NCBI GenBank assembly: GCA_036346355.1
Contig: CM070580.1
Coordinates: forward strand, 16,917,374-16,981,373
Reading direction: 5' to 3'
DNA from: Rhipidocladum racemiflorum
Taxonomy: Eukaryota; Streptophyta; Magnoliopsida; Poales; Poaceae
Length of the DNA stretch: 64,000 bases
Shown here: piece after piece, positions 23,487 to 35,600 of the stretch
Numbering within the stretch: position 1 is the first letter of the stretch
Layout of the letters: each line of letters begins with the position of its first letter
Notes under the pieces: generated by a model
What the model was told of the DNA's origin: nothing
Database searches by the model: none
What the model saw: the letters and a program-made list of their open reading frames with translations, nothing else
Program-made: the position numbers and the translations under genes

Positions 23487-23705
23487 TGTTAGGAAACTCG
23501 GTCCGTCGTGGCCCATGTGGATTCTTACCGAAATCCTGACTGTAGCTTATAAATAGGAGGCAAGGGGTCACCCCATTGTACACGTGCAATCAGTAATAAA
23601 GCAGAGCAGTTTCTCCTCATATCTGTATCTCTCCCTCTCTGTCTGTTCTCCACTTTTAGATCTATTAGGCAACCCCGAACTATTCGATAGCGAGGTTGTC
23701 TAACA
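23487..23705 (+). repeat. 5' LTR of Copia copy A, with primer-binding position after it
   Basis: A 219-bp LTR with TATA box (TTATAAATAGG, about 23548-23558) and a pyrimidine-rich transcribed part (TCTCTCCCTCTCTGTCTGTT). It ends TCTAACA and is followed by CGTTATCAACACGAAGCTC (23706-23724), the expected primer-binding position. The gag ATG lies only 32 bp past the LTR (23738). Confidence 0.93.
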
Positions 23706-23737
23706 CGTTATCAACACGAAGCTCTACCGGAGAAAAG

Positions 23738-24772
23738 ATGTCTGGAATTGTGAACCGTGAGTTTAAAGAGCTGGCCCCGCATGATCAAAACTACCTCACT
23801 TGGGTATCCAATGTGAAGATCGTACTTGGCGGCAAGAAGCTCCAAGCTGCCATCGGTTTAGGGTCCTCGGAGGACGCACCACCTACTACCGAGCAGAACG
23901 ATCAAGCATTGCACTTCCTCAGGCACCATCTCTCAGCCACCCTGAAGAATGAATACATGGCTGAAGAGAGTGCACTCCAGAAGCGGTTCGAGAAGCTCAA
24001 GTACACAATCTTGCCCCAAGCACAGCAAGATTGGGTCCGCCTGAGGTTTGCGGACTACAAAACAGTGGTCGAGTACAATTCTGTCTTGCACAGAATTTGT
24101 ACCAATCTCTCCCTATGTGGCAAGAAAATCACTGACGAGGAGAAGATTGAGAAAACTTTCCACTTTTCACCCTAATGCTATCCAGAGTGCCCACAGCTAT
24201 CGTCAGGACGCATACAAAGAGTATAGCGAACTGATTAATGTTATGCAAGTTGCAGAATCACAAGATGAAGTTCTTCGCAAGAACTTCGTCTCACAGCCAC
24301 CTGGAAGGGGCATTGTACCAGAAGTCAATACCAACAGCTATAAGGTGAAAAAGCCCGCCCATAGGAAGAGGGGCAAGAAGGATGGAAAAGAGAAACATCA
24401 GGCCAAAGTAAAGTCCATAGCACAAGAGAAGAAGGATGACAAGGAGAAGTCGCATACTAAGCCGTATGGACAACAGAACCAAACGTGCTTCAAATGTGGC
24501 ACTTGGGGACGTTGGTCAAAAATATGTCGGGAATCCAAGGAAGTGGTCAATGCATATCAGGCTAAGAAAAAGGCCAAAGGAAATGCACCGACAGAGGCAC
24601 ATTTTGCCGAAGTATGCATTGATGATATCATGGTGTCGACACCCCACATGCTTCATCCTCGCAGCCCAGCCTAGACATCGATGAAGCATCCAAACTCTTG
24701 GCTAATGAAGAGAACACCTCCATTGATGCCATAGAGGCAGAAGTGAATGCATACTTTACATATTCCGTTTAG
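23738..24772 (+). pseudogene. gag of Copia copy A, frameshifted
   Basis: The frame opens at 23738 (MSGIVNREFKELAPHD) and runs to a stop at 24175 caused by a frame shift near 24155-24170. Coding similarity continues in the next frame (FHPNAIQSAHSYRQDAYKEY) to about 24660, and in a third frame to a stop at 24770-24772. The first part is the gag core of the UBN2/DUF4219-like Copia type. A CCHC zinc knuckle at about 24487-24530 reads CFKCGTWGRWSKIC: its histidine position is arginine (CGT codon), so zinc binding is probably lost. Two frame changes and the knuckle change make this gag non-functional. Confidence 0.8.
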
Positions 24773-24998
24773 TGCATGAATAGCATTACTAGCATTTTTC
24801 TTTAGAATTGTGGTTGATTAGTTAATTTTGAATAATGAATTGCAAGCTCTCGAAGAGCATACTTTTCTTTCTCATGAATAAGCATTGCAATTTATTCTTT
24901 ATTCCGGTATTCTATATTTTCAAGCAATGTTTGAATTACTTTGCCACTGTCTGATTAGAATTATATTTCTTTTCATCTAGAAATCGTGTAGCGCCCAG
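24773..24998 (+). other. Conserved non-coding spacer between gag and pol
   Basis: About 226 bp without an open frame separate the gag stop from pol. The same spacer is present in Copia copy B (about 52612-52785), including a small hairpin GCTCTCGAAGAGC (24845-24857), a T-rich stretch and a pyrimidine tract before CATCTAG. In copy B pol begins with its own ATG at 52788; in copy A that ATG reads GCG and an in-frame stop (TAG, 24988-24990) precedes it. Conservation in two independent insertions shows it belongs to the family. It could be a spliced intron or a site for internal translation start (inference). Confidence 0.6.
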
Positions 24999-25000
24999 CG

Positions 25001-27869
25001 GAGGAAATATGCATTGTTGATAGTGGCACAACAAATACGATCTTAAGAGAGTCGAAATACTTCCAAACGATCACGAAGAACGCTGGAAGAATTACGACAA
25101 TCGCAGGAAGCGATACGCATATAATAGGCTCCGGAAGAGCAACAATTATATTGCCAATGGGTACAACTTTGGTAATTAAAGAAGCCCTCTTGTACCCTGA
25201 ATCAACTCGCACTCTCTTAAGTTTTAAAGATATCCGCACCAATGGGTTTCACGTAGAAACCAATGAAGAAAATGGCAAAAAGCATTTGTGCATTATGAAG
25301 CACGCAGAATATGAAAAAATGGTATTAGAAAAATATCCCTCATATGAATCTAGGTTGTACTACACGAGAATCAATGCACCCGCAGTGTATACTTCTTTGA
25401 AGACTGTCTTTAGAAGCTCTGAATTATTTTCTTTATGGCATTGTAGATTAGGTCATCCTGGTCTTAAAATGATGAGAAATATAGTTAACAACTCACAAGG
25501 TCATGTCATTAATGTTAAAAAAAATTCAAATCATGAAGATTTTGTGTGCCATACATGTGCCATCGGGAAATTGATAACTAGACCCTCTGTTATGAAAGTG
25601 CAACATGAAATCCCCTCATTCCTGGAACGCATTCAGGGGGATATTTGCGGGCCGATTCAGCCCTTGTCAGGGCCATTTCGGGACTTCATGGTGCTCATTG
25701 ATGCTTCCTCGAAATGGTCGCATGTATGTTTGCTGTCAACAAGGAATCATGCATTCGCAAAGCTGATCTCGCAGATCATCAGAATTAAGAATGTTTTTTC
25801 TGATCATCACGTGAAGTCCATTCGAATGGACCATGCCGAAGAATTTACTTCCAAGGCATTTGATAATTATTGCACAGAAACTGGAATAACTGTTGAGCAC
25901 TATGTACTGCATGCCCATACACAAAATAGACTAGCTGAAGCACTCATAAAGAGGATTAAGTTCATAGCCCGACCGCTCTTGCAGAGTTGTAGCTTGCCCA
26001 ACACTTGTTGGGGACACGCAGTCCTGCACGCAGCAACACTAATCAATTATAGATCATCGGCCTACAACATCCATTCACCTATGCAATTAGTGCAATGGGT
26101 CATCCCAAAGATTTCTCATCTTAGAAAATTTGGTTGTATGGTATATGTACCTATACCACCCCCACAGCGGATTGCAATGCGCCCTCTCTGCAAGTCTGGG
26201 ATATACGTTGGTTATGAGAGTGCATCCATAATCAGGTATTTGGAACCCACGACTGGAGACTTGCATACAACCCGATTCGCTGATTGCATCGTTGACGAGG
26301 ACCGTTTGCCGTCATTAGGGGGAGAGAATCAACCATTGGATGAAAAATACTTGAAAATAATATGGCATTCCACTGGAATCCCCGTGCATGACCCTCGCAC
26401 TAATGAAGCAAATCAAGAAGTTCAGAAGATAATTGATTTGCAGAATTTAGCAAATGAACTGCCTTATCATTTTTGTGATCTGAAGAGCGTGGTTAAGTCG
26501 CATGTACCAGCAAGAAATGCACCAGAGAGGGTTGAAATACCAAAGAAAGCAGAAGGTATCCCTCATCCTGTTCAGAGGCCTCAAAGAAAAAGAACAAAAA
26601 ATCTGGCTTCTTAAACCTAAAGTACCCGAAGACGTCTGAGAAAAACTGGACAAGAGGACTTACCACAACCAATCACGAAAATGCCCCAAAGCAAGAAGGG
26701 GGGCCAACTGAGACCTGGTACTAGAAAGAAATCTGTGGAAAAGGCAATTCCAGAACTAAATATTCCATTTGAAGAAGCCGCCGGAAATAATGTGTGCACA
26801 CACATTGGCGGAGAAAAACTAAAGGAACTTGCTCCTGCGATGGGAAATAGCAGAGAAGAGCAAGTAGAAGTGCATGAAGCACCCCATGATGAAAATGTCC
26901 ATAAATTTTGTAATAACAAGAGAATCGATGAGCGGAGCAACAGCCAATGTCGATGCATACTTTGCAAACAAGAATGCCACGATCATTGATCATGATCCTG
27001 AGCCCGCATCTCTCGCAGCGTGCAAGAAAAGGCTTGATTGAGAAGAATGGAAGAAAGCAATCACTGCAGAGTTAGTCTCTCTGAACAAAAGAGAGGTGTT
27101 TGGGCCTGTGTGCCGCACACCTCCCGATATAAACCCCGTAGGTCACAAATGGGTTTTTGTTCGTAAGAGAAATGAGAATAATGAAGTTGTAAGGTACAAG
27201 CCAAGGCTTGTTGCTCAAGGTTTCACTCAACGTCCTGAGGTTGATTATGAAGAAACCTATTCTCCGGTCATGGGAGGAATTACCTTTAGATATTTGATCT
27301 CAATGACAGTCAACTTGAAGTTGAGAATGAAGCTAATGGATGTTGTCACAGCATATCTGTATGGAAACTTGGATTCGGAGATATACATGAAAGTACCGAA
27401 AGGTATTCCTATCTCGAACCAAGACAAAGCAAACATAAATCTATACAGTGTGAAATTGGAGAAATCACTGTATGGACTGAAGCAGTCAGGAAGAATGTGG
27501 TACAATCGCTTGAATGACTTTCTCTGCAAGAAAGGCTACACGAACAACGAAGATTGTTCATGTGTGTTTATACAACGATCTACGAATGGATTTTGTATAA
27601 TCTCCGTCTATGTAGATGACTTAAACATCATTGGGATGGATAAAGAAATTGAAGAAGCATGATCATACTTGAAGTTTGAGTTTGAAATGAAAGACTTGGT
27701 TAAAACCAAGTTCTATTTAGGCTTGCAGCTTGAACATGTCCAAAGTGGAATCTTGGTACACCAATCATCCTACACGCAGAAAGTGTTGGAAAGATTTGGT
27801 TTTGAAAAGGCATACACTGCAAAGACCCCAATGGTTGGAAGGTCACTCCAAGCAGACCTAGATCCATAC
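25001..27869 (+). pseudogene. pol of Copia copy A, 5' part (protease, integrase, reverse transcriptase)
   Basis: Protease: CIVDSGTTNTIL with catalytic DSG (about 25010-25040). The GAG-pre-integrase zinc site follows (LWHCRLGHPG ... CHTCAIGK, about 25435-25570). The integrase core keeps its three acidic positions in recognisable context (IQGDICGPI, RMDHAEEFTS, LAEALIKRIK). The first frame ends at a TAA at 26612-26614. Reverse transcriptase follows with RLVAQGFTQRP, LYGLKQSGRMWY and the catalytic YVDD (about 27610-27621). Further stops are TGA at 27039-27041 and 27660-27662. Coding sequence is cut at 27869 (after RSLQADLDP) by the nested element and resumes at 38967. Compared with copy B, two of these three stops are C-to-T or G-to-A changes. 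Confidence 0.85.
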
Positions 27870-30683
27870 TGTAAGTACAACCTCCATTAGGTTGATCCAT
27901 TAAGTTGGTTTTGGTGATTAATGACAAATCCTAATATGAGACTAATGTTTAAGTAATTACTATTTTCATCTCATCAAGGATGATTGATGATCATTGACAA
28001 ATCTAATTTATAATGAGACTAACATATTTATTGAGCTTATGTTTAGTAGCCTCACATTTGGATAAAAAATGGAAAACCCAAGGTATGCATTGTATCAATG
28101 TTTATTATTTTATTGCATACTTAGGATTTAAGTTGAAGTATGAATTTCTCCATTGCTTTAACCAAAAACTGTGTATCATGTTTCCCAATCCATATATTAC
28201 ATGGATGCACACATTTAGGGGGAGTTCACACTCTAACTTAATGTTTCATTGCATTGATCTATTCCTCATTACAACATATAAAGGATCAAGACATTGAAAC
28301 TAGATCTTTGAATATACATTTAACATGCATAGTTGTAGTATACTCATGGTATCATAGGATATGCTCCAAAGAAATAAAATTGGATACGTGCATATTGATT
28401 CAAGATCAATTATATGTATGCACATATCTTTATGGAGTTTATCTTATAGTTGATGGCTTAGAGTAACGATCATTTCCATACATTCCACATATTATGGATC
28501 ATTACTTTCCATCAACATGAGTATATAAAAACCTGTGTAGTTATTGTATACTCATATCAATTTAAATGAAGATTTAAATTGAGTTCGTTTATCTCTTAAT
28601 AATCAAAGAACATTGCATCATGAGTTGATGGTATTCTTGTGATCGATTAAGGATAATCGATAGTTCTTGAGTATAACGAAGCATTAGTTGCATCAATATA
28701 CTTAAGACACAAATACAATTATTCATTTAAATTGATTTAGATTGTGCTCAATCATTATGAAGGCATTCATTATGTGTTAATTGAGTGCAAGGATGATTGA
28801 GACAACCATGCATCTTGGACTAACTATTTTCATAAGTGATGATTGAGCCAGTTAGGTCCAATGATGGTTAAGATAAAGAAAGCGGGACAAGGGCGACATC
28901 ATGAGGTGATGAAAGTCAAGAGGAGATCCGTTGAGAAGGAAAGAAAAGAATGTTCATCAAGAGGAGATGAACAAGATGTTGTGAGAGCCGGGTGATGATC
29001 CGGTAAAAGAGAAGTAGAGGCTGTGTGACAATCTTGAAGAGAAGATGATCGTAAATCATGAGGACTTCAAGAGAGAGCGATGTGACAATCCCGGGAAATG
29101 AGGTATGATTGAAGATCATAAAGGCCCCAAAGGGGATTGATCACGTCAGGCATCAAAGGTAACTAGATAGAGTGTCTTGTTGTAGGCGTGCCGTACTATT
29201 AAGAGGATGCAACGTGGATGATTTAGAAGTGTCTCTGTGCTCAAGTGTTATCTATCCTTAAATAGATGAGAGACACAATACACATCACGTGCAAGGTTGT
29301 TTATGCGGATCGGATGTTCCGATTGGGGATCGGATGTTCCGATCCATCAGTAAATCCGGTGGTGTGTTGGTGAGAGTCTAGAACCTCTGTGAGGATCGGA
29401 TGTTCGGTCTTTGGATCGGATGTTCCGATAAGTGTTAAACTCAAAAAGGGTGCTCTGGTCAAATCGGATGTTACGATCGTGAAAATCGGAAGTTCCGATC
29501 GGTGTTTTCAGTTTGCAAGTGTGCTGATTTTTTGCCTGATCGGAAGTTCCGATGTAAGTTCCGATGTTGGATCGGAAGTTCGATGTCGAATCGGAAGTTC
29601 CGATGTAGACTTAGAAACTTTTGAAAGGTTTTAAGGTGCCTCTTCTGTCCAGATCGGAAGTTCCGATGCAAGTTCCGATGTATCGGAAGTTCGATGTTAG
29701 TTAGATGTGTGTAAAGCGGCTAGTTTTCTTGCTCCAACTGGCTAGTCTTTGGGTGTGGGGTATAAAACCCCCCTTGGCCGGTTGGGAGAAAGGGTTGAGG
29801 ATATTGTTGAAGGGCTAAACAAGAGGTTGAGCTAGTGGAGTAGAGAGAATACCTTGTGATGCATTTGTTGCTCCTTGGTCATCTCATTAGCTAGAGAGAG
29901 CTCTAATCACAAGTGTTGTGATTAGGAGTGGATTGAGTTCCTTGTTTCCTTCCCTTGTGATCTTGGTGATCCCTCTTTGAGTGAGGTGTGGGAAGTGAGA
30001 GTTAGTGCGAAGAATGAGTTAGATTGAGATACATCTTGAGCACTAGAGTTCATTTCCAAGATCATCCATTTGTTGGATTTGTTACTCTTGGAGTTTGAAG
30101 ACTCCTAGACGGCTAGGCGTCGCTCACGAGCAACCAAAGTGTGTGGTGTGCCGTGAGAAGTTTGTTGAAGGTTTGATTTCGCCTCCGAAAGGGAAGAAAT
30201 CAAGAAGTGAAGCCACATCTCAAGTGTGACCGAGATTGGCGAGGAATAGGGTTGGAAAAGACCCGGCTCAAGTGTGACCGAGCCTCCTCAACGAAGACGT
30301 AGGAACCTCCTTGGAGGAAGTCCGAACTTCGGTAAACAAATCATCGTGTCAATCCTTTACATGTGCTTATTGCTTTACTTTGCTATCTTGTATTGAATTG
30401 ATCTATCTAGGGTTGATTACTTAGCTAGCTAGCTTTACTAGTAGTTGTTGATATTTATGCATGCTAGCTTGAGTAGAAACCAATTTGTGTATAGGCGTAA
30501 TTCATTTTGCAATTCACTAAACTCTGTTCTAATCGGATATTCCGACCTCGTATCGGACATTCCGATTAGACACCGGAACCTCCGACTCCATATCGGAAGT
30601 TCCGATCTCTTTCCATTGCTTTGTTTTAGAAAATTGTAAATCGCCTATTCACCCCCTCTAGGCGTCCATCCTCGATCCTTTCA
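27870..30683 (+). repeat. 5' LTR of the Sirevirus-type element
   Basis: 2814 bp. The core promoter TATA box is at 29761-29767 (GGGGTATAAAACCCCCC context). Upstream (about 29304-29700) lie at least ten copies of the palindrome ATCGGAAGTTCCGAT or its variant ATCGGATGTTCCGAT. A second small group sits at the LTR end (about 30530-30612). A polypurine-like TTTAGGGGGAGTT occurs inside the LTR at about 28215-28227. The open frames within it are not coding. Confidence 0.93.
29304..29700. repeat. Palindromic ATCGGAAGTTCCGAT cluster in the LTR promoter
   Basis: Repeated 15-bp palindromes of the form ATCGGA(A/T)GTTCCGAT occupy the 450 bp upstream of the LTR TATA box, and again at 37570-37985 in the 3' LTR. 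Variants with central AT, CA or GA (TCGGATATTCCGA, TCGGACATTCCGA, TCGGAAGATCCGA) occur at the LTR ends and in the interior (about 34095-34185). Sireviruses are known to carry lineage-specific palindromic clusters in their LTRs; the exact motif here is read from the sequence. Protein-binding function is inferred. Confidence 0.85.
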
Positions 30684-30741
30684 ATTGGTATCGAGCCACG
30701 GTCACTCTCATATTAGGCTTTACCGCTTAGAGAGTAAAAGG

Positions 30742-32640
30742 ATGACGACTAGCGGATTAGTGCACTCTCACGATTCACTAATGCTTTATGGTTATAATTA
30801 TGCTCATTGGAAATTATGCATGATTTCATTCTTTAAATCCATGAGCCCACAAATATGGTGGATCGTAGATGTCGGCTTTTCTCTTCGTCTAAACGAAGTG
30901 GCTCCAACTAAAGGAGAAGAGAAATGCTTACATCTAGACGCTCAAGCTACTAACGCTATTTTTAGTTCTGTGAGCGAAGAGATATTCATTGAGATATACA
31001 ACCTCAAGAGTGCTCATGATATGTGGACAATGCTTCAAGACAAATATGATGTGTCCACATCATCAAATGAGGATTGCATGCAAGAATTGATGTCGGTTGA
31101 TGATTCTTCAACCTCTACATCAAGTGATGAAGAACCGACATCAACATCTACCTCCTCTTCCGCCCCAAGCAATGTCAACATTCCCATTTGCCTCATGGCA
31201 AAGGAGAAGAAGGTATCACACACATCCAAATCTCAAATTGTAGATGATTCTAGTAAGAGTGATGATGATAGTGATACCGATTATGATGATAGGTTTGGTG
31301 ATATTAGAGAAATATCAATTTCCAAAATGCTTGCCTTGCTTGATACAATAGAAAAGCAAGAAGACACTCGAGAGGCAAGAAGATTTGCTCATCTTTGAAA
31401 AAGAAAGAAATCTTGAACTTGAGAGTGCTCTTGCAAATGAAAAGGTGAAAAATGAATCTCTTGAGAAGGAGAAAACTAAATACAAAATTTTGAAGTTGAA
31501 GCATGACTCACTTCAAAGGATTATGATAACCTTAAGGAAAATCATGAAAAGATCCTTCTCAAGGAATTCACTAAGCCAAGAGTAGACATTAGTATTCAAT
31601 GTGATTTAATTGATGAAATGCCTTGCTCAAATGTCATTCCTTGCATTTCATCCAAAATTGATATGTCTACTCCTAGCATTGATATGCCCTCATGCTCTAA
31701 AGATATTGCTTCAAGTTCCTCTATGTTGTTAGATACTAATCTTGTAGAGGAAAACAAAGAGCTCAAGAAACAAGTCACAAAGTTGAAAAGTGACTTGGAG
31801 AAGTGCTACAAGGGCAAAGCCATCCTCGACAAGATCTTGAGCGAGCCTCGGTGCCATAAGATAGAAGAGGACTTGGCTACATCTCCAAAAGGGAGAAGAA
31901 CAAGCCAAAGCACCATGGAAAACTCTCGAAGATCAAGAGGTGCTTTGGATGCAACAAGAAGGGTCACCTTGCCTCGGTGTGCCCTAATCAAGTTGATGGC
32001 ACGGGAACGTCATCAAATATGAGGCTTGATGGCAAGAAGCAACACCGTAAGAGGATAAGAAGAAGTCGAACTCAAATTTGCTTCAATTGTCGGCAAAAGG
32101 GACATATTGGTAAGGATTGTCCCAAAGGTATAATCCCTAAGCCTACTATTCATTATAATGATTATTTGCTTAGGAAGGACAAGAATGGTAATGTAATTGC
32201 CAAGCTTGTCAAGTCCCCTATGCCCGCCAAAAATGATGTTATTCATTTGCATAGGAAGAGTAAATCTAGAAATGGATTTGCAAGAATTGTTAGGACTCTA
32301 AGCCAACTCAAAGCAATTCAAAGAAATTGCTTAGGAGAAATAACAATAGCAAATTATTTGCTAGATATACTAGATCCTCTAAGCCTTCTCACTTCAATGA
32401 TTATCACTTGCTTAGAAAAGATCAAACTAGAAATAGGGTTGCTAAATATGTTTGCCTCCTAAGCGTTCACTACTCAATGACAATTATATGCTTAGGAGGA
32501 ATAAATATTGCAAACCTATTCCTAGAAATGTTAGTCATTCAATTAATGCTAAAGTTAGGGCCATTTGGGTTCCTAAATCTATTGTGACTAATATTGTTGG
32601 ACCCAACAAGGATTGGGTACCAAAAACCACCTAAAAGGTT
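30742..32640 (+). pseudogene. gag of the Sirevirus-type element, frameshifted
   Basis: Starts ATG 30742 (MTTSGLVHSHDSLMLYGYNY) and runs to a stop at 31398, with a Copia gag core (LKSAHDMWTMLQDKYD) and a Ser/Asp-rich segment. Coding similarity continues in shifted frames: a coiled-coil-like stretch (31385-31585), a segment with ENKELKKQVTKLKSDLEKC (to about 31880), then a frame with two CCHC zinc knuckles, CFGCNKKGHLASVC (about 31942-31983) and CFNCRQKGHIGKDC (32078-32119). The last recognisable motif is GPNKDWVPKTT just before a stop at about 32634, which in full-length relatives lies next to the protease. At least three frame changes are present; no pol follows. Confidence 0.75.
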
Positions 32641-35600
32641 TTTAGGCAATGAGAGATGGATTGGACGCTTGGTCTCATGAAGAAAATGAAGACATCATTA
32701 TTTGCACATGGAGCCAAGCTTGAGGAAATTCAAGTCAATCATGAGCCAATGTCATCTCGGTAACTTGCAATTTAAATTGATTATTTTATTGCTTCTAGCC
32801 TTGTGTAGGTTTAGATGCATTAGTTTCATGAAAATCAATTTAATTGCTTGTTGATTGTACCTTGCTCATGCTTCTTACTTGTGCTTTAATTGTAATCCTG
32901 AGCAAGTTAGGTGTGGCACATTTAGGGAAGTGCTAATTCATAATCATGTGTATCACATCCCTACGTGTGCCCATATTTATTATAAGTGCTTATATATTTT
33001 CCAAAATCAACCTTTTAGCCAAAACTCAAAATTTGCTAATCTATTAGTAATCTTTTGAAAAACTAGTTGAGAAATGTATACAAATGCTTTCAAAATGTTT
33101 TTCAAAGGTTTTTGCTTCACAAAATCTATTGTGAAAAGAAAATGAGATTTATACCAAAAACCTAGATAGAAGTATCTTGTTTTGGATTTAAATGTATAAT
33201 TTTCATAGAGTTAAAAGTAAAAAAGATTTTGGAAATAATTTCAATACAAAAATCCTTGAGTTGGTCATTCTTAACATCTTTCGTGTTCAAAAGATTTTCA
33301 AAAGACCAACCTAGCAAAAGATGTTTGTTTTGAAATTTGCCAAAAATCCTAGTTTGACCTATATTTGTCAAAATATTGCACTTAGTGAGTTTCACCATAT
33401 GGACTAGATCTTGTGTCATATCTTAGTTCAAAAATGGTATTCCAAACTCATACACAAAAGTTCAATCTCTAAATCTTATCTCATTCTCTTAAATTGGATT
33501 TGATCTTTTGTGTTGTTGAGTATTTGATTTATTGGATTTTCATTTGGTTCTTCAAAAGAATCCTCTTTGGACAAAAAGCAAAAATTATGTTTTAATAGAC
33601 CCAAATTTGCAAAAATCTTTGTAAAAAATATTATACTATGTATTTCAAATATTTTACAAGCTTCCAAATTGAAAGACTCTATTTTTGGAAATTAATTTGT
33701 CCTAAAATATTTGTGCTTTAATTCAAAAATACCTATTATAGCATTTTGGCATTCAAAATGGATTTCATTGTTTTATAAAGTGTCATGGCTTCAAAAATTC
33801 ATTTCAAATCCTTCAAGCCATGAGGGTTCAATTGTTGGTGAAATCCAAGTTGAAGTTGCACATTGAGGGTTTATGAAATTTGTTTTCATCTTTGTACCTC
33901 AAAAGCGCATTTTGCCAAAATGAGCTATATGAAAATACTTTGCAAACAAAAGTCATCCTAAAAATGTTTGAAATAGTCCAAAGTTAGTTCCCTAATGATT
34001 TCAATTTATTTGGACTTCATTTGCAAAAATTCTTGATAAATTTGCAAAAGGTGGACTGAACTTTGAGTTTCAATCGGCTGAAAAATTCAACTCATCGGAA
34101 CATCCGATTTTAAATCGGAAGATCCGATATTCTGGAATTTAGTACACATCGGAATATCCGATCCATATATCGGAATATCCGATCTGTATACGGCTTGATT
34201 GTAAGTTTTCTTTCGAATTTGGCTTTGGGATATCTTTCCATTGATACTTCCTTTTTCAAAAATTCCTTGTGAGAAAGATTTTTGTATTCCCAAAGTATCT
34301 TTGTGCAAAAATTCAAAAGTTTTGCATTTTACATGAATATGTTTTCGAATGGTATCAGTTTTGAGTATTCAATTGATTTCAAAAGTGGTATTCACTTGAT
34401 CTTATAGCTAGACAAAACTTGTGCAATTCAAATGCAAAATAGCTCCATGATTCATTTATTGAATATCTTGGGGAGCTCATTTATGTCAAGTTTTGGGCAC
34501 TTAAATGCTTCCAAGTGTTATCCTCAATTGTTTAACTCTAAGTTTTCAAGTTGTTCTCTGATACCTTTGGTTTTGCTTTGATTTCTTGTTTTTGATAAAA
34601 TCTTGGTGATTTCAAAAATAAAATTCAAACTAAGGGGATTTGATCTTCACAAAGGTTTATTTTCATCCCTCATGAGTTTATTTGTAAAGCTCTATTGTCT
34701 TCTCTAAATCTGTGTGGTTTAGGGTTTCAAAAAGCAAACCTTACAACTTTTATTTTCATGCTCTAGTTTTGTGTTTGCAATTGCTTTGATACCCTTAAAT
34801 GCTTAATTGCTCTGATACTCATCGATTGAATCGATTATTTTTCAATTGGTATCAATATCTATGTGATTTGATCCAACAAGTAGTATCAAGAGAGCGTTAT
34901 TCATTTATTGTGGTTACTAGTGGTATAATTGGATACCTGTCTTCTCAACTTGTGATGTCATTGAGGTTATTGTTCATTCCTACAAATGACATCCTCAGTT
35001 ATTTGAATTCTTTCAAAGTGGTATCAATGAATTTAAAATCCTCCTACAAGTGGTATTTTGATTGCCTCTTGTAGCCTCTACCTTGATACCCAAATTCTTT
35101 TGAGTTGGATTCTCCATAAGCTTAAATGCATTGTAAGTTCAATCGCTTAAGAACTCTCTGTGTGAGGTTCTTTATGATTTGAAATACATAAAAAGGAGAA
35201 ATTTCATTTGAGCATTATTCTTTATGAATAATTCTTTATGCTCGTTCTTGAATGAAAAGTTTCAAGCAAAACCCTTGAGATAGATTTTAAAATTGATATC
35301 TCATTACTTAAGTGGCTTTTGTGTTGGGTTTCTCATCTAACCCTATTAGGCAAAATTATAGATTCTACAAGAGAATCATGGTGTTTATCGTAAAGCCTAA
35401 TAAAATGAAGTGATTTATTTGAATTAGTTTCAAATAACCCTTGTGATACCCACATTTGCACTTTGAGCTTAAATCCTTTCAAGTGGTACTTGAGCTTAAA
35501 TTCCTTCAATTGGTTTCAATTGGTATCCAAATTCAAAATATGGCCTTCTTTCGAGTCTTTATTCTTTTTGGCCATATTTCAAGAATTTGCCAAACTTGCT

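Noticed and set aside
28254..28466. Identical 70-aa frames in both Sirevirus LTRs (also 36521-36733)
   Set aside because: Identity follows from LTR duplication, not from coding constraint; no domain.
29304..29700. CRISPR-like array of short palindromic repeats
   Set aside because: The repeats are irregularly spaced, lie in an LTR of a plant retrotransposon and have no cas genes.
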